Part shown: positions 1-12,939 of the stretch, piece after piece
How the letters are laid out: every line of letters begins with the position of its first letter
Numbering within the stretch: position 1 is the first letter of the stretch
NCBI GenBank assembly: GCA_012934845.2
Contig: WNNJ02003004.1
Location: 168,457 to 232,456 of the forward strand
DNA from: Pomphorhynchus laevis
Lineage: Eukaryota > Acanthocephala > Palaeacanthocephala > Echinorhynchida > Pomphorhynchidae
Direction: 5' to 3'
DNA length: 64,000 nt
The notes under the pieces: generated by a model
Database searches by the model: none
The model's input: only the letters and a program-made list of their open reading frames with translations
Told to the model about the DNA's origin: nothing
Position numbers and translations under genes: made by a program

Positions 1-390
1 GGGTATTTTTATATCTTCATGAAGAAGTAGTAAAATCTTGTTATCCACGATTAACTGTTCATTTTTTAGTTCATTTAGAATTGGAATTATAGAACTCTGT
101 TTACTATCAATCAAGCTATTTAGATGCCTATGGTAACCTTCAAGAGAGTTGGTGGTTCTGGGAATATTCATCTCTGTTCTCTCGTAAACATTCCAAAATG
201 ATATCTTTTTGTTACAAGTTTCATTCGATAGATATTCACCCTGAAACCAAGTTTAAAATTCACCCAAGAAGCAGCGCCAATGCTTCTTGCCCAACTCGGT
301 CTTTGTGTAATTGTAGAAATAGCCTTCATAAGCTATTTTATCACCTCCTCTATTGCTCTTTATTATTTTTCCAGTGAGATTTATTTTCAT
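1..390 (-). mobile_element. FLYWCH zinc finger / MULE-type transposase relic
   Basis: On the minus strand a Met at 390 opens a short reading frame ending at 253. It contains a FLYWCH-type finger (GYFYNY ... KKHWRC), the usual N-terminal DNA-binding domain of metazoan MULE transposases. From 240 down to the window edge a second frame reads WNVYERTEMNIPRTTNSLEG followed by YHRHLNSLI, the conserved C-terminal part of the MULE transposase domain. The finger stops straight after its first Cys-containing strand and the MULE C-terminus follows within about 12 bases. The catalytic middle (DDE region) is therefore missing, most simply by internal deletion. A non-autonomous, broken DNA transposon copy is the best reading. 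The element continues beyond base 1, so its end and target-site duplication cannot be judged. Confidence 0.75.
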
Positions 391-1139
391 TTTAGGGGTA
401 AAAAATTTATGTGAAAAAAGGACCATTTTTCACATAATGTGAAAAATGGACCCAGCCAGGACTAAAATCTAATAGCATTGCAGTGCCTCAAGATGACCTC
501 TAATTCCAATGTTTTGTATATTATTTATCAGTGGGTTCATAAAAACACTGGGTTATAAAACTTATTTTATGATTAAAATACTTTCAAGATATTAAGAAAT
601 CAATTAAGGCCTCAATTAAGAAATCTATGTTTTATATAAATTATAATTAAATTGCAGTTTCAAAAAACAACGAGTTTTGAAATTTGAAACATGTTCTGAT
701 TGCTTTAACGGTTCGCGTTTCAAAATTTATAAATAAAAGTAATATTTTATTAATGGAACATAAAATAAATTGATTCAATAGGTAAAAATCACTTAATTTA
801 GTAAAGAAAAGACTGACAATTATAAGCACAATATCAAATTTATAAGTAACATATCGAATTTATGAGCAACATATCGGATGCTGTCACAACCATTTATAGA
901 ATAACACCTTAAAGAAAAAACATCTTATTGATAAATACTAAATAGTTGCGTTGAACAAATGCTTTCAGTTGTAGCTAAATCAAAAGAACGACGTTTAAAT
1001 AAAAACTTCTTTAATTTTTTGATAAATATTCCAAGCATAATAAGATAAGAAAATGAACTATTTCCTCGTTTTGAAAAATAACAAATTAAAAAAATGAAAC
1101 ATCAATAAGGAGCAGAACTTTCATAATTTTTAGCAGAAA
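391..1139. other. AT-rich intergenic stretch, no gene seen
   Basis: No coding frame with recognisable similarity was found. Bases 480-540 (catagc-like core then gatgacctctaattcc) look like a short decayed piece of the dispersed repeat family described at 21960-24540. The rest is simple AT-rich sequence. Confidence 0.5.
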
Positions 1140-2290
1140 TGTTCCATTGCATAAATCCGATCATTCCTCTATACTAATATCTCCTATTGATCAAATTATT
1201 CTCAAACGTAGATCTAAACAAGTTTTATATGACAAATAAGATCATTTTACGTTTAATCTTAAAATTAACTTGTCCGATGTTTTACAAGTGATGATTACTC
1301 ATAGTTCATTAATTATGGATAATTTAATAAATTACATTTCGAGCTGCTTCCGATTTTGTATCCCCCGTAAACCGTTTATATCAATAATCGGGATCCTAAA
1401 TGGATGATCCGATCATAGAAGAGTTGATTCCAAAGGAAATCAAGCTCGTAAAACAGCAAACTTAGCTAAATAAATTAATTTAACGAATAAACCTCAATTT
1501 TCGTTAATATTTTGAAAAATCATATGTTCTGAAACTGCGCAGCATCGGAATGCGTTTGAATTTTGGAAAATCATATCGCAACTTGAGACTCGTGATTGTG
1601 AATCAGATGTGGCTCGTTTTAATCAATTTGATTTATATCAGAAATTAAATTAAATTAATAAGAAAATCACAACATTAATTGATAAAATTACGATTACGGA
1701 TGAACTTATATGTAACGATTCCTTAGACGTTTTGCATCAGAAATTAGTTCGGACATAATGTGCTTGAGCACCAAAAAGGTATGTGATACATAACCGTTTG
1801 TTTGAATATTCCGATATTTGAATGGTGTTGCATGACGAAAGCACTATAACAACATGCGGAAATAGCATACTCAAATATTTTATTATTGAGCAGGAATCAG
1901 GTAACTTTAAGGAATGGTACTCGTGCAGCAATCTTAATTTAAATGTTACGGAAATGCTATCGCTCAATATTGCTCTACATCCATTCACCGATAATGCTAT
2001 GAAAAGTTGTTTTCGTCGACTATTATATCACATACATACTGTGTATCTTGACAAAAATCGATTTGTGTTTCGCCCTGAAAGATCGACATCTAGTGATCTA
2101 TTGTCAATGGATCACGTTTCAGTATGGTATCTACTCTGTTGCACAGCATTTACCTGTTGACAATGCAAATGCGTTTTTATCTCATGTGAAACAATTAAGA
2201 AAACGCAAAATCGCAGGATTCTCGCACATAAGCCTTTTGAACTTTTATTTGATTAATCGATTTTAATTTGTATAGGGTCAATTTCATAAT
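1140..2290 (+). mobile_element. Heavily decayed non-LTR retrotransposon (LINE) relic
   Basis: Plus-strand frames in this stretch give short LINE-like pieces separated by stops. Near 1150 there is a segment (SDHSSILISP) resembling the linker between endonuclease and reverse transcriptase in CR1-like LINEs. Near 1400-1450 comes a positively charged stretch (KGNQARKTANLAK). At about 2050-2100 (frame opening at 1822) FRPERSTSSDLL resembles the first reverse-transcriptase block of LINEs (GFRPGRST...). No catalytic YADD box is seen. The relic is old and probably 5'- and 3'-truncated. Assignment rests on short motifs, so it could be another retroelement class. Confidence 0.35.
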
Positions 2291-2589
2291 CGCCTTGTAT
2301 ATTCAGAAATGTTAAACTTATTAGATGTTAAACTATATTTACAGATGTTAAACTTAGTATAAATGTTACAAAATCAAAATAATTCATTTTGCTTTTAAAC
2401 GATATCTGCCTAATCCAGTGTTACTAAATTTTGATCTCGAGAGGGTTAGCTACGTAAAGATTTTGGCATTAAAATTTGAATTATCTTAGTTTAGTTTAGA
2501 AACATGATATTTTAGTTTCGAAACAATTATCACAAGTCACTGTTCAATGTTGAATAAATTAATTTTATTTCTTTTTTGGATAATTTTAT

Positions 2590-3140
2590 ATTCTTTTTAT
2601 AGTCAAAGCTTATATACATGTAAGATTAAAATTTGGAAAGATATATTTGATAAAATTAGAAATAAAATGAAAATAACAAACAATTAAAAGTAAATAAATA
2701 TAATTTACAATTCCTTATATAATGACTTAAATTCTTAATTTGTTAAGTTGATTAATAGTAGAAGCTTAAATTTTAAGATTAAAATTTGGAAATATTATGT
2801 ATCTGATAAAATTAAAATAACAAACAATTATAAAAGAAAAGATTAAATAAAGATATGTATACATAACTTACTAAATTAAAACATAACTATACAATAACAA
2901 CTATTGATAAAGCTAGTAATAACTTTGTCTTCATATGCAAAAAGCTTTATTATGATATACTGATAAAAGAAGTTAATTATAATGATTTAAATGTAAATCC
3001 AACATATGAACGTAGTGAGTTGAGTTTTGAAACAATTATTACAAGTCACTGTTCTACAATGGATTAAAGGGTATAAAGGTTGAATCAGATAATAAAACTA
3101 TACTTATATTATATTGGAATTCAAAGGCAAAATATGACTT
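2590..3140 (+). mobile_element. Penelope-like element relic, N-terminal part
   Basis: The sequence is collinear with the PLE pieces at 5.3-6.4 kb. It includes a frame TIDKASNNFVFICKKLYYD followed by ILIKEVNYNDLNVN, a variant of the N-terminal ADK...FVF...Y block that precedes the reverse transcriptase in PLEs. It is interrupted by stops and internally reduplicated (2590-2690 resembles 2700-2850). It lies just 3' of the carrier gene. Confidence 0.6.
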
Positions 3141-4318
3141 CTAAATCGCTAAGTGTCTTTAGATTTTAAAACTGTCGAATAAAGCTTGTATAAAACTTGC
3201 TACTGTAAGTTATATCTACTTTATGCTTATCCTACCCATTGTTGTAGGACTTTCCGTTACATTAATAAGTTTTTTTCGTATTCATAGACGAGGACAGCAA
3301 ATATATGGAAAGAACACAGAACCGATTTTAAGTTCTATGAATTTTTTTAAAGAACCAATAGTGTAAATCCACCGTAGAGTATTTGGGATGGAACATATCT
3401 CTCACAATATTAGAAATGGAAAAGCGATACGATTCAAAGAAACCTGATATCATAGTTAAGCACCATCACACAGACAATTAAGATATATACTTAGAGTTAT
3501 TATAACTTTTGCTCTGATTGACTAGTTTATCATACTGCACTGTAAAAAATTTAAATACTGCACTGTATCATATTAAAAATTAAAATTAAATTTATTTTTT
3601 TATAATTAAACCAATCGTTCTAATTTTATAGGTCTTTATCAACACAAGTTTTCAATATTTCAAACATAAAACGTTTCGTGTAAGTAACAACTAAGCCAAC
3701 ACGATTAGCAGCTGCCTATTCAGTCAGCTGCTAATTTAATCCATTATGTTTTGCCTCAATTGTTTACTTTTTGTCTAAATGCTTACATTGACGCCAATGT
3801 TGACTTTAATGTTCAAACACTCAGTTCAGCAATTTACTCAATTGAGTAGGACAAAATAGTAGTTCACAAAGAAGTAACGAATGAATGGACATAAATAGAC
3901 ACCAAATGACTTATAATTTATTTAAATTAATTATAATTAATTTAAATTAATTAATTTAAATTAATTAATTAAATTAATTTATTTAAATTAATTATAACTC
4001 CAAATTAATTTTTATTTTCTTTTATTGAAAGGTACAATTTACTATGTTATCTGTGGTGTTGATTTGATCACCAAATGCGAACTAAAGACTTGCGTGAAGT
4101 AGTAAATAACGAGTAAAGCACATTGTGTAACAAAAACAAATACAAATATGGCTTTCACACCTTTATAAAGAAATTGCTTAAAAAATGAAACAGATAAATT
4201 TGATTAAATTATTAATATAGCAAGATTAAAATGCTTTAATGAACGCAAGCTTGCCATAATGCTAAATATGTACATTTGAAAAAGTCATATACTGCAACTT
4301 TCTTCGGGTAATTGTTCT
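3141..4318. other. Intergenic, no gene seen
   Basis: The stretch is AT-rich with no supported coding exon. Bases 3915-3995 form a near-palindromic run of alternating ttaattaa and tttaaatt blocks. An ATTAAA hexamer near 4230 (minus strand) lies about 85 bases past the stop of the carrier gene and could serve as its poly(A) signal, but this is only a guess. Confidence 0.4.
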
Positions 4319-7300
4319 TTAGAAATATTGATTCATCAATTGTATCGTAGTTTCGTATCCTAGAAAGCAGGCCTTAACAAAAACAAAATTACGCCGAAAG
4401 CAAGTAGTATCTTACAGCACTCGCCGGGAATGCTCTGATCACAATAGGACATAAACCACGATATAAAACACTAACACGACCTTTTGTTTCGTATATTACA
4501 TGTCGATAAGTTGCGTTCTGATCTGAAGGTAAAATTAAAAAAATATTCCAAACTTTATGATTTTTTAGTATCACAAACTTTATTCGACACTTATATATTC
4601 GACATCTGAATCTTTATGATAAATTATAGATAAATATCTGTAATTGTTTGATAAATGCCTATGGAATGAAGCAATTTATAGATTTTTTGTAGAATATGAA
4701 TAGAAACAAAAATTTAGAAATTGAAAGAGAATTAGAAAATATATTTGAATATGTTTTAGTAAGCTAGAGCCTACTAAGTTACGTACTTGGTAAAGCTTGC
4801 CGATTTAAAAGGAAACACTATAAAAGGTAACAAATAAATATTCAATAAATAATTTAATTTGAAAAGCTTGGAAATCTAAAATGGAAAGAATGTATATTTG
4901 GAAATAAAAAGAAATAATATTAATAATATTATTATCTGATATTAATAATATCATACATAATATTATAGTATATAATATAGTGTATATAATAATATAGTAT
5001 AAGTCTAATAATATAGTGAATATATTGTATAGTGTATATATATTTAGTATTATATATTTATATAATACTTATATATTTTAGTATTATATATTATAATATA
5101 TAATACTAAAATTATATTTTAGGAATAATACATTTATAATAGATAACAAAATTAAACAAAATTAGTATCAAATTAATATTATTACATTTAACTAAATAAA
5201 ATAAACTAATGCCACCATTAGTATAAAAAAATAGATAAAAAATATATTTCTAATAAGGAATTAAAAGTGCAATGTAGCGATGTTTTATTAGAAACATTAT
5301 GCAATTGCAAGTCTTAATTTTGATAAAATAAATGAACATATATACACTCATAATCTAGAATTAATTTAAAATGGTTAATTAAGAAAAATGCTATCAAAAG
5401 GGTATAAGTATAGATTAAATATTAACTTTAAAAATAAAATTTACAATTTGTTATATAATAACTTAAATGCTTACTTTGGTAAGCTGATTAATAGTGAAAG
5501 CTTAAATACATTTAAGATTAAAATTTAGAAATATTATGTATCTGATAAAATTAAAATAACAAACAATTATAAATGGTATGTATTTAGAACTTGCTAAACT
5601 ATAGAATAACTATATAACAACTATTGATAAAGCTAATAATATAAATGAACATATATACACTCAAATTCTAGAATTGAATTAGAAATTATGAAATAAGGAA
5701 AATGCAATCAAAAGAGTATAAATATAAATAAAAACGATAAAACGATAAGAATGACTTAAGTTTACTTTGGTAAACTTATTAATAGTGAAAGCTTAAATGC
5801 ATTAAAAATTTGGAAAGATTATGTATTTGACAAAATTAAAATGAAAATAACAAACAATTATAAAAGGAAAGATCAAATTAATAAAGATATGTATACAGAC
5901 TCACTAAATTAAAGGATAACTATAAAATAACAGCTATTGATAAAGCTGTAACTTTGTCTTCATATGCAAAAAGCTTTATTGTGATATACTGATGAAAGAA
6001 GTTAATTATAATGATTTAAATGTAAACGCAACATATGAACGTACTGACTTTAATTTAGAAACAATTATTACAAGTCACTGTTCTATAATGGATAAAAAGG
6101 GTATAAAGGTTGAATCAGATAATAAAACTATACCTATATTATATTGGAATCCAAAATTACATAAAAATCCAATAAAACCTAGGTTCATATGTAGTGCGTT
6201 TAAATGTACATTAAAACCACTTTCTGTTTATATGAATAAAATACTTAAAGTAATTAAAGCACACTTCAAAAAATATTGTAAGGTAATCGAAATTAATACT
6301 GGTATAAAACACTATTTCAGTATTAATTCTACAAAAGAATTTTTAGAACAGACAAAATGAATGAATTTTCAAATATAAATACATACGATTTTAGTACTCT
6401 TTATACAAATCTAGATTTAGCAGATATTAATATTGAATTTAGATGCGAAAAGTTGAAATTACCAAAGATACGCTTATTTACGATAAACCATCGATTTAAA
6501 TGAAAGCACCACATTTGAACAAATAAATTCAGTAAAAATATTTGCATTGATTTTGTATAAATTATCTGCAAGAAAGTGAAACTACCAGAATCCAAAATTA
6601 CATAAAAATCCGATAAAACCTAGGTTCATATGTAGTGCGTTTAAATGTACATTAAAACCACTTTCTGTCTATATGAATAAAATACTTAAAGTAATTAAAG
6701 CACACTTCAAAATATATTGCAAGGTAATCGAAATTAATACTGATATGCAACACTATTTCAGTATTAATTCTACAAAAGAATTTTTAGAACAGACAAAAGG
6801 AATAAATTTTCAAAATATAAATACATACGATTTTAGTACGCTTTATACAAATCTAGATTTAGTAGATATTAAAGAAGCGTTAGTAAAATTAATTAATCTT
6901 ATATTCGGAAAAAGATATACATATATATGTTATAATAATTATAACGCCTATCTAACAAAAATTAAACCATCAAGTAAATATAAATATATGGATAAAATTG
7001 AATTAATAGAATCCTTAAATATTTTGATAAATCAAAATTATTTAAAAGTAGGGACATCTATATTTAGACAAGTAAAAGGTGTTCCAATGGGTGGTAATAG
7101 TAGCCCAATTATAGCTGACTTGTTTTTAAGCTTTATAGAATATGAATTTGTTCATAACTGTGTAAAAACTAAATCTAAACAATATAAATATATGAAATAT
7201 ATGTTTCGATACATTGATGATATATGTGTATTTAATTCTAATAATTTTTATTCAATTAGTGAACAAATTAACCATCAAAAAATATAAATATATGGATAAA

Positions 7301-10035
7301 ATTGAATTAATAGAATCTTAAATATTTTGATAAATCAAAATTATTTAAAAGTAGGGACATCTATATTTAGACAAATAAATGGATATCTATAATTGGGCTA
7401 GTATTCCTATGGGAGATAATAGTAGCTAAATTACACTTTTTGGACAAAAAGTGCTTAAATTATAGTTCAATAAAAGCTTATTTATACTTCAAATATATTT
7501 ATCTATGTTCTAAATATATTAATTAATTTAGTATTATACATATTTTTTAAATGATAAAATTATCTCCAACCTGTTTGAATCCTAGTTTTTATGAAATCAA
7601 AGGGCATAGCGTAAATCCATGTGCATACACCAGCAACGCCTCCAGCAAACAACGTCGTAGCAAAAGATTTCTTATTATCTAAAAGTCTTTTTTCATATTA
7701 AATTGATTTAAACAATAAATATTGCTGAATTATACTGGTCTTTTTATTTAAACGGTCTTTCAGTAATTCGTAAGTTGCGAACCAAATACCATTAGCAGGG
7801 ATTTCTAAATTTAATATATTTGATTGTTTAAGTGGTCATCTTTTGAACTGCTTCAGACGTATGTGTAAAATAAAAAATATACATTTGTTTTACGAATATT
7901 TAAAAAAAATATAAATGTTTTCGATACGCATTAAACATTTTGTGGTATTCAATACAATTAAAATTATGATAATATAAAATATATAATATTTTAATAAAAA
8001 ATAATATTATATGAAATTAAGTCTATTTTATACAAAAAATAAGATAAAACCACATTGTGGATTTAGGTGATAACACATTTTGATTAGCAAAATTCTTAAA
8101 AAGTAAGGAATTAGCAAAGGATTTATAAGTATTTATAGGAGCAATAAATATAGCCAAACAAATTCAACAAAAGAAATAACAATCTTAGAAAAGAAATCGA
8201 AATAAGGCAAAAGTAAAATAAATGTAATTTTTATTTAACTTTTCTTTTAAATACAATTGTAGCTGATTGTTTATTATTCAGTTAAATTCAAATTTAAATT
8301 TGAAAAATATAATTTTTTAATATAAATTTTAAAACCAAAAGCATTGATATTTCAAGGTCAAAGCCACCGATATTTTGTTATAACAACTTATTTTTCTATT
8401 CGAAAGTATATACCATTTTACATGCATTTTATGTTCTATAATTGAATATACACTGTACATACTATATTTACTTTCTAGCTAAAATAACCGTATACAAAAT
8501 AAATTAATTGAAATGTGACATATTTAAAATTTATAGAAAAATCACAAATAAACAATATTTATTTTAAATTTGAAGTGATTTTCATTCAGATTGAAAATAT
8601 TTCATTAAAGTAAGTATCGAATAGTTTGAGGTTGTTAAACTATACAACAATAAATGTTAACAAAATATTGTACAATATTATTTAATAATATAAATATACA
8701 ACAATATACATTTATATATAATATTAATGTATATATAAATATTACTTTATAACATTTTTGATAAAATAATTTGTTGAATGAAGATTTATCTTAATACAAC
8801 CTTTTGAAAATGAGTGTATGAGCAAATTTAAAATGAAGCAGATAGTAGCTTATTTATAAAATTTTTAAAAATTGTAAAAATTAATAATTTTACATTAAAA
8901 TAAAATCATGAATTATGCGAAACTTTTAAATAAGTTTATTATTCATATACGAAACAAATACATTATTATTTGAGTATAAACTCTAAAATACAAAATGTAT
9001 ACCTCTAAAAGCAGTAATCCCAATCCCCCTAAACAGTTTTAAAAATCCATCCTTTTGAATTATTCTCTGCGCACATTTGATAGGATTATCACGAGCAGCA
9101 TGATTGTTCTTGTTTTGCAACTGATTAATCTACAAACTAACGATTTTATACAAAGGTTTCGTCACAGTTGACTAAACCTGTAATATGCATTTAATTCGTT
9201 CGCCAGGTGTAATAAGGATTAAAGCAGGAATTGCACTGATCATACCAGCAATAAACACATCATAACTAAACATTATTAATATGAACTTAAATCTGCTTGA
9301 AGATTTGTAATTTAGATATTGTATTGAGAGATTAGGCAAGGAGACAAAAATGAACACCTTAAACGTAAAGTAATTTTTAAGAGCTAATGGTTTTAAAGAA
9401 TTATGATGATTTAAATCAATTTAGTTGATTCGTCGTTATCCATTTGTCGTTATGGAATATTTTATGAAATCGATTGATTTCTGATTTTATTTCAAGCGAA
9501 TATTTATTTCGTTAGTTATCGAAGATTGTCGATTTAAAAAGGCATTAATGAAATAATGCCTTTTTAAATAAAGATACTTATGGTAGTAAGCATTATCATT
9601 AGATTATTTAAATATAATTATAATCAATTAAATCAAACAAGTTTATATCAAATAATTTAAATTTAATTATTCAAGTTAGATATTTGAACTCACTTATTTT
9701 GATTGTTTAATTGACTTAATACAGTTCTTGCATATCCGTATGTTCCGAAACACATTGCGTAAATAGGAAATACTCCAAACAGAGGAAACATCATTCCAGT
9801 GAAGAAACCCCGAATTCCACTTTTCTTCCGTATTAGATTAACTGCTCCGAAAATACCTTCAACAGATGAAGTCCGCTGCATTGTCACCTTAAATGGCTTG
9901 GATATTGAACAAAAAAAATTGAATGTATACCTTAACAGTGTCGAATGGAAAACCTACAGTCAATGAACACATTCCACCAACACCACCGGCGCATAATTCT
10001 TTCACTATATCCATCCTTATTACGTCTACGCTCAT
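4319..10035 (-). CDS. slc25a20: Mitochondrial carnitine/acylcarnitine carrier (SLC25A20-like), 8 exons
   Basis: Exons, minus strand: 10035-9931, 9887-9694, 9265-9178, 9120-9003, 7804-7736, 7678-7571, 4522-4416, 4372-4319. All introns are GT-AG and phases close to give 280 aa. Inner-membrane antiporter of the SLC25 family, exchanging acylcarnitines for carnitine for beta-oxidation. All three carrier repeats carry the PxD/ExxK signature: PFDTVK (about residue 30), PGERIK (about 120) and PFDFIK (about 215). PGERIK is typical of SLC25A20 and its close relatives. Each repeat is followed by a G-rich loop motif (GFFTG, LFRG, LYRG). The end, IRAFPASA then ACFLGYE, nearly matches the human protein. 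Reading through the last 43-bp intron would give a false early stop (TAA at 4389-4391), so splicing at GTAAGA is needed. The protein is slightly shorter than the human 301 aa. Introns are 43, 3048, 57, 1198, 57, 428 and 43 bp; the 3-kb intron is filled with PLE debris. Confidence 0.93.
5330..6425 (+). mobile_element. PLE relics (N-terminal and RT entry) in carrier intron
   Basis: Two overlapping partial copies (about 5330-5660 and 5640-6425) lie in the large intron of the carrier gene, antisense to it. They repeat the N-terminal region of the 2.6-kb relic. The second continues into an open frame (5992-6360) with YWNPKLHKNPIKPRFICSA, the PLE version of the reverse-transcriptase entry motif (W.PKLHK.P.K.RFI). 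The copy ends near the motif A region (about 6420). A 165-bp unrelated AT-rich stretch (6425-6590) separates it from the next copy. Confidence 0.75.
6590..7440 (+). mobile_element. PLE reverse-transcriptase fragment in carrier intron
   Basis: An uninterrupted frame runs from about 6592 to 7287. It starts inside PKLHKNP and contains RT motif A (DFSTLYTNL, about residue 53 counted from the Met at 6673), motif B (VKGVPMGGNSSP, about 134) and motif C (YIDD, about 180). These are the catalytic blocks of Penelope-like reverse transcriptases. The ADK/ICKK N-terminal block of the neighbouring copies suggests a lineage other than canonical Penelope (Naiad/Chlamys/Athena-like), but this is not settled. 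No GIY-YIG endonuclease is seen. Bases 7268-7440 reduplicate 6985-7110, pointing to a rearranged copy. Dead as an element: both ends are missing. Confidence 0.8.
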
Positions 10036-10439
10036 TGATTGTATTTTTTAACTAGCGAATTATCTAGAATGCTCGATTTAATGATAGTATTTAATGTTCG
10101 CTTAACAATTTCAACATTTTTTCTTACGGCAGCGTGTTTGAATGCTATAATAAAATCGTTTATTTACTGATATTCGTATATATTTTTATTCCTTTCTTCG
10201 TTAATGCATTACATACAATTAAAATAGAATTAAATAGAATTCATTTTTGGTTTGTAATTCTATTTAAAGACACACACAAAGAGTAAAAAATCTAAATTGT
10301 ACAAATTTGAGAACAATGATTTTAGATTTGCGTTTTCCTGAGTGATTTACAAGATTTTCGACTGAATTATAAAATGAATTATAAATGTTTATATTTATAA
10401 TATATATAAATATAAACATTATATTTATTTAATGTTTTT

Positions 10440-10725
10440 CGACACAGCCTTAAATATTTACTGGATTCCTGATATTTGGATGGGTGCCTTTGTAGTACCG
10501 ACTCCCAAGAAGCATCCACCTGTTAGTAGATGCTTCTTGGATATCTTCCAAAATTCTCAAAAAACTAGTCTCGAAGCAGATTCGGGTTAATCTTAAGAAA
10601 AACAATATTCTCTCGCACTCAGAACACCGATTTATGCAGGGTCTCTTGTTTAACCAATTTAATAATAGCTCGTGAAATATGGACGGACGCCTTGAGATCT
10701 GGCTATGTTATTAACTAAAAATCCT
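10440..10725 (+). mobile_element. CR1-type LINE reverse-transcriptase fragment
   Basis: Plus-strand frames, with a shift between them, read SKILKKLVSKQIRVNLKKNN then HSEHRFMQG, and next NLIIAREIWTDAL. This is the block around RT motifs 1-2 of CR1-like LINEs and is related to the RT of the larger copy at 46-48 kb (RLIARIILHHLDKHRIITNS). Both ends are truncated. It lies just upstream of the carrier gene start. Confidence 0.65.
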
Positions 10726-10845
10726 TTTTAAGGTTTTCGACTGAATTATAAAATGAATTATAAAACTTAATTATAACGCAAATATATTTTTGTTCAAACA
10801 TGAGGCATATAAAATACGTTCTATTTGAAATATAGAAGTTTAGAT

Positions 10846-10895
10846 ATAATGATGATAGATGTGTATTTAACTCTAATAATTTTTATTAGAAATGG
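10846..10895 (+). mobile_element. Short PLE remnant
   Basis: About 45 bases match the region of PLE motif C and its downstream codons at 7208-7257 (gatgatagatgtgtatttaa then ctctaataatttttatt). Too short for more than a homology call. Confidence 0.45.
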
Positions 10896-10899
10896 CTAA

Positions 10900-12470
10900 T
10901 GAGTATTATTATATGTTATATATTATTAACATATATTTTCATAAAACGTAAAATCTATCATGTGATACGATTCGATATGTTGTAAGAATCAATGTGTCAT
11001 CATTGATTCTGATTTACAGGCTATATGCGTTATAGAAAGTTTTACTGATTGAGAAAAGAATGTGATGCTAATGGCAATTCGTTAATTGGTAACACAGATC
11101 CTTCCAGTTAATTGTCAAATGAAGGGATATGATCCATCATTGACATCACAAAAAAACGACGAAAGAAAGTTAAATCTAACATACAACCTTTTATTCAATT
11201 TGTGTACCTAATTTTATTAAGAAAATCCTTATTATTAAATAGCAGGAAAATAACAAGTTTATTAAAAAGCGGTCGTACTAAAATTTATCCTTTAAGAAGG
11301 TATTTTGATCAGCCAATGTGCCCGAGATGATATTCCGTATACTCAAGAAGTTTTGCATTTTGATAATATCTTGCTACAGAAATAATAAAATACAGATGTT
11401 TCAAACATAGGTGAATTGATATTAACATTGTATAAGAATTCTGTGATAAATAGACTGGATTGCAATATTTCCACAATTACCTAAACAATAAGATATTAGT
11501 GATCAAACCGAGTTTTTCGCAAATATTAAACATTAGGATTAAATATTTTGGATATTTACATATTTAAGATTCTTCAAGTAGGAATTTCTTTATTCGTGTT
11601 CTAAACACGGTCCACTCGAAATAAATCACCTAGAACACTGTATTGTAGGAGAACACTGTATCTTGCATAACAATTTAAAAAAGCTGTGCTCTGTTAATAT
11701 AGAAAAACAAATATTATTCGTATATGCGATCCACTTCTGCAGCCAAAACATTGATCTTCAAACGACCTATATTTGTCATGACAATGAACGGATAATCTAA
11801 AATTTCGATTTAAATACGTCCATGTCACAAAATTAAAATATCATTTACTGTTAACAACAAAATTATAAAATATTTTACATTTACTTTAAAACAACAAGGG
11901 TGTACATTAAACGGATACATTATGAATTTTTAACCTTTCGAATCTCACGTTTTCCTAAAACAGAAATTAAATTCTTAATCTAAACGCTTAATTAGAGTTA
12001 TTACCGAAATGGTATGATTTCGATTTTGTTCGGAATTTGCGCCTTTGATGCAAAACTTCAATACACGGATCTAGTGTAAATGATGAGCTATATTGGTCAA
12101 TGGCTATTTTCTTCAAACACGACAAACGCGATTTTAAGAAGTTCTAAAACACAATTTTTATAATTTTTATGAAATGGACAAACGCGATCGATGTTAAGAA
12201 GCTTTCACAGATGAATAACATATGATATGGAATTTTGTAAATACTGCTTTGAAGATGATATGAAATTTTCAGTTTTGTTTGAGATAGAAATCTTATCGAT
12301 TTACATACAAACTACTAACGTTGTCAGATAATCTCAATACATCATTTACATAGAAATGAACAAACAGAAAACAACTGGTAATCGAGTACTTATTCAATGC
12401 TAATAATATAACAATTTTAATATTATAAAATATTAAATATAAACTAATTTCATAATATAAGAAGTTTTTA
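10900..12470. other. Intergenic, no recognisable gene
   Basis: I read both strands and found no exon with a recognisable product and no repeat shared with other parts of the window. A region near 11040-11400 is slightly less AT-rich and may be a decayed element, but nothing in it could be identified. Confidence 0.4.
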
Positions 12471-12477
12471 AATAGTC

Positions 12478-12862
12478 CATTATTGATAAAGAATTATTGG
12501 AGCTGGATCAAAATAGGAGAAACATTTTATTTGATATTTCTTTATTAGCATCTCCAGAAATTTACCTTGTAAAATCACGAACTACGATTTATATGGAATT
12601 GACCAATGCTATGGAACTACTGGTCTGCAGTTATCGAGAAGCTTAGAAAAACATTGTAAATATTTTTAAGATTTTAACAGAGGTTAGTATCAAATAAAAT
12701 TTTCCACCTTTCTTTGATCCAGATCCAATAATTCACTATAAAATTATATTATTCATTTTACCATTAGTAATTAGTAATTTTCTAAAGATACCAGCAGAAC
12801 TTAGCGAAATATTAATAAAATTTTCCTCGTTCTTTGATACAAATTCAATAATTCTTTATCTT
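12478..12862. repeat. Inverted-repeat (MITE-like) family copy
   Basis: A block beginning attattgataaagaattat then tggagctggatcaaa (12478-12540) recurs in inverted orientation at 12683-12741 and, more diverged, at 12810-12862. Further copies lie at 40633-40690 (plus), 40725-40775 (plus, shorter) and 42331-42372 (minus). Paired inverted arms of about 60 bp around a short spacer are what a small non-autonomous DNA transposon leaves. No target-site duplication could be fixed by eye. Confidence 0.5.
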
Positions 12863-12939
12863 TATTTACACATATAATTTAATTTATGTAATTTATATTT
12901 AATTTATAACATAAATTTAAATAGCTATGACTATTAGCC

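Noticed and set aside
4389-4574. Carrier C-terminus ending VRYYLLSA
   Set aside because: This is read-through of a 43-bp intron. The spliced version restores the conserved ACFLGYE end and keeps the phase.
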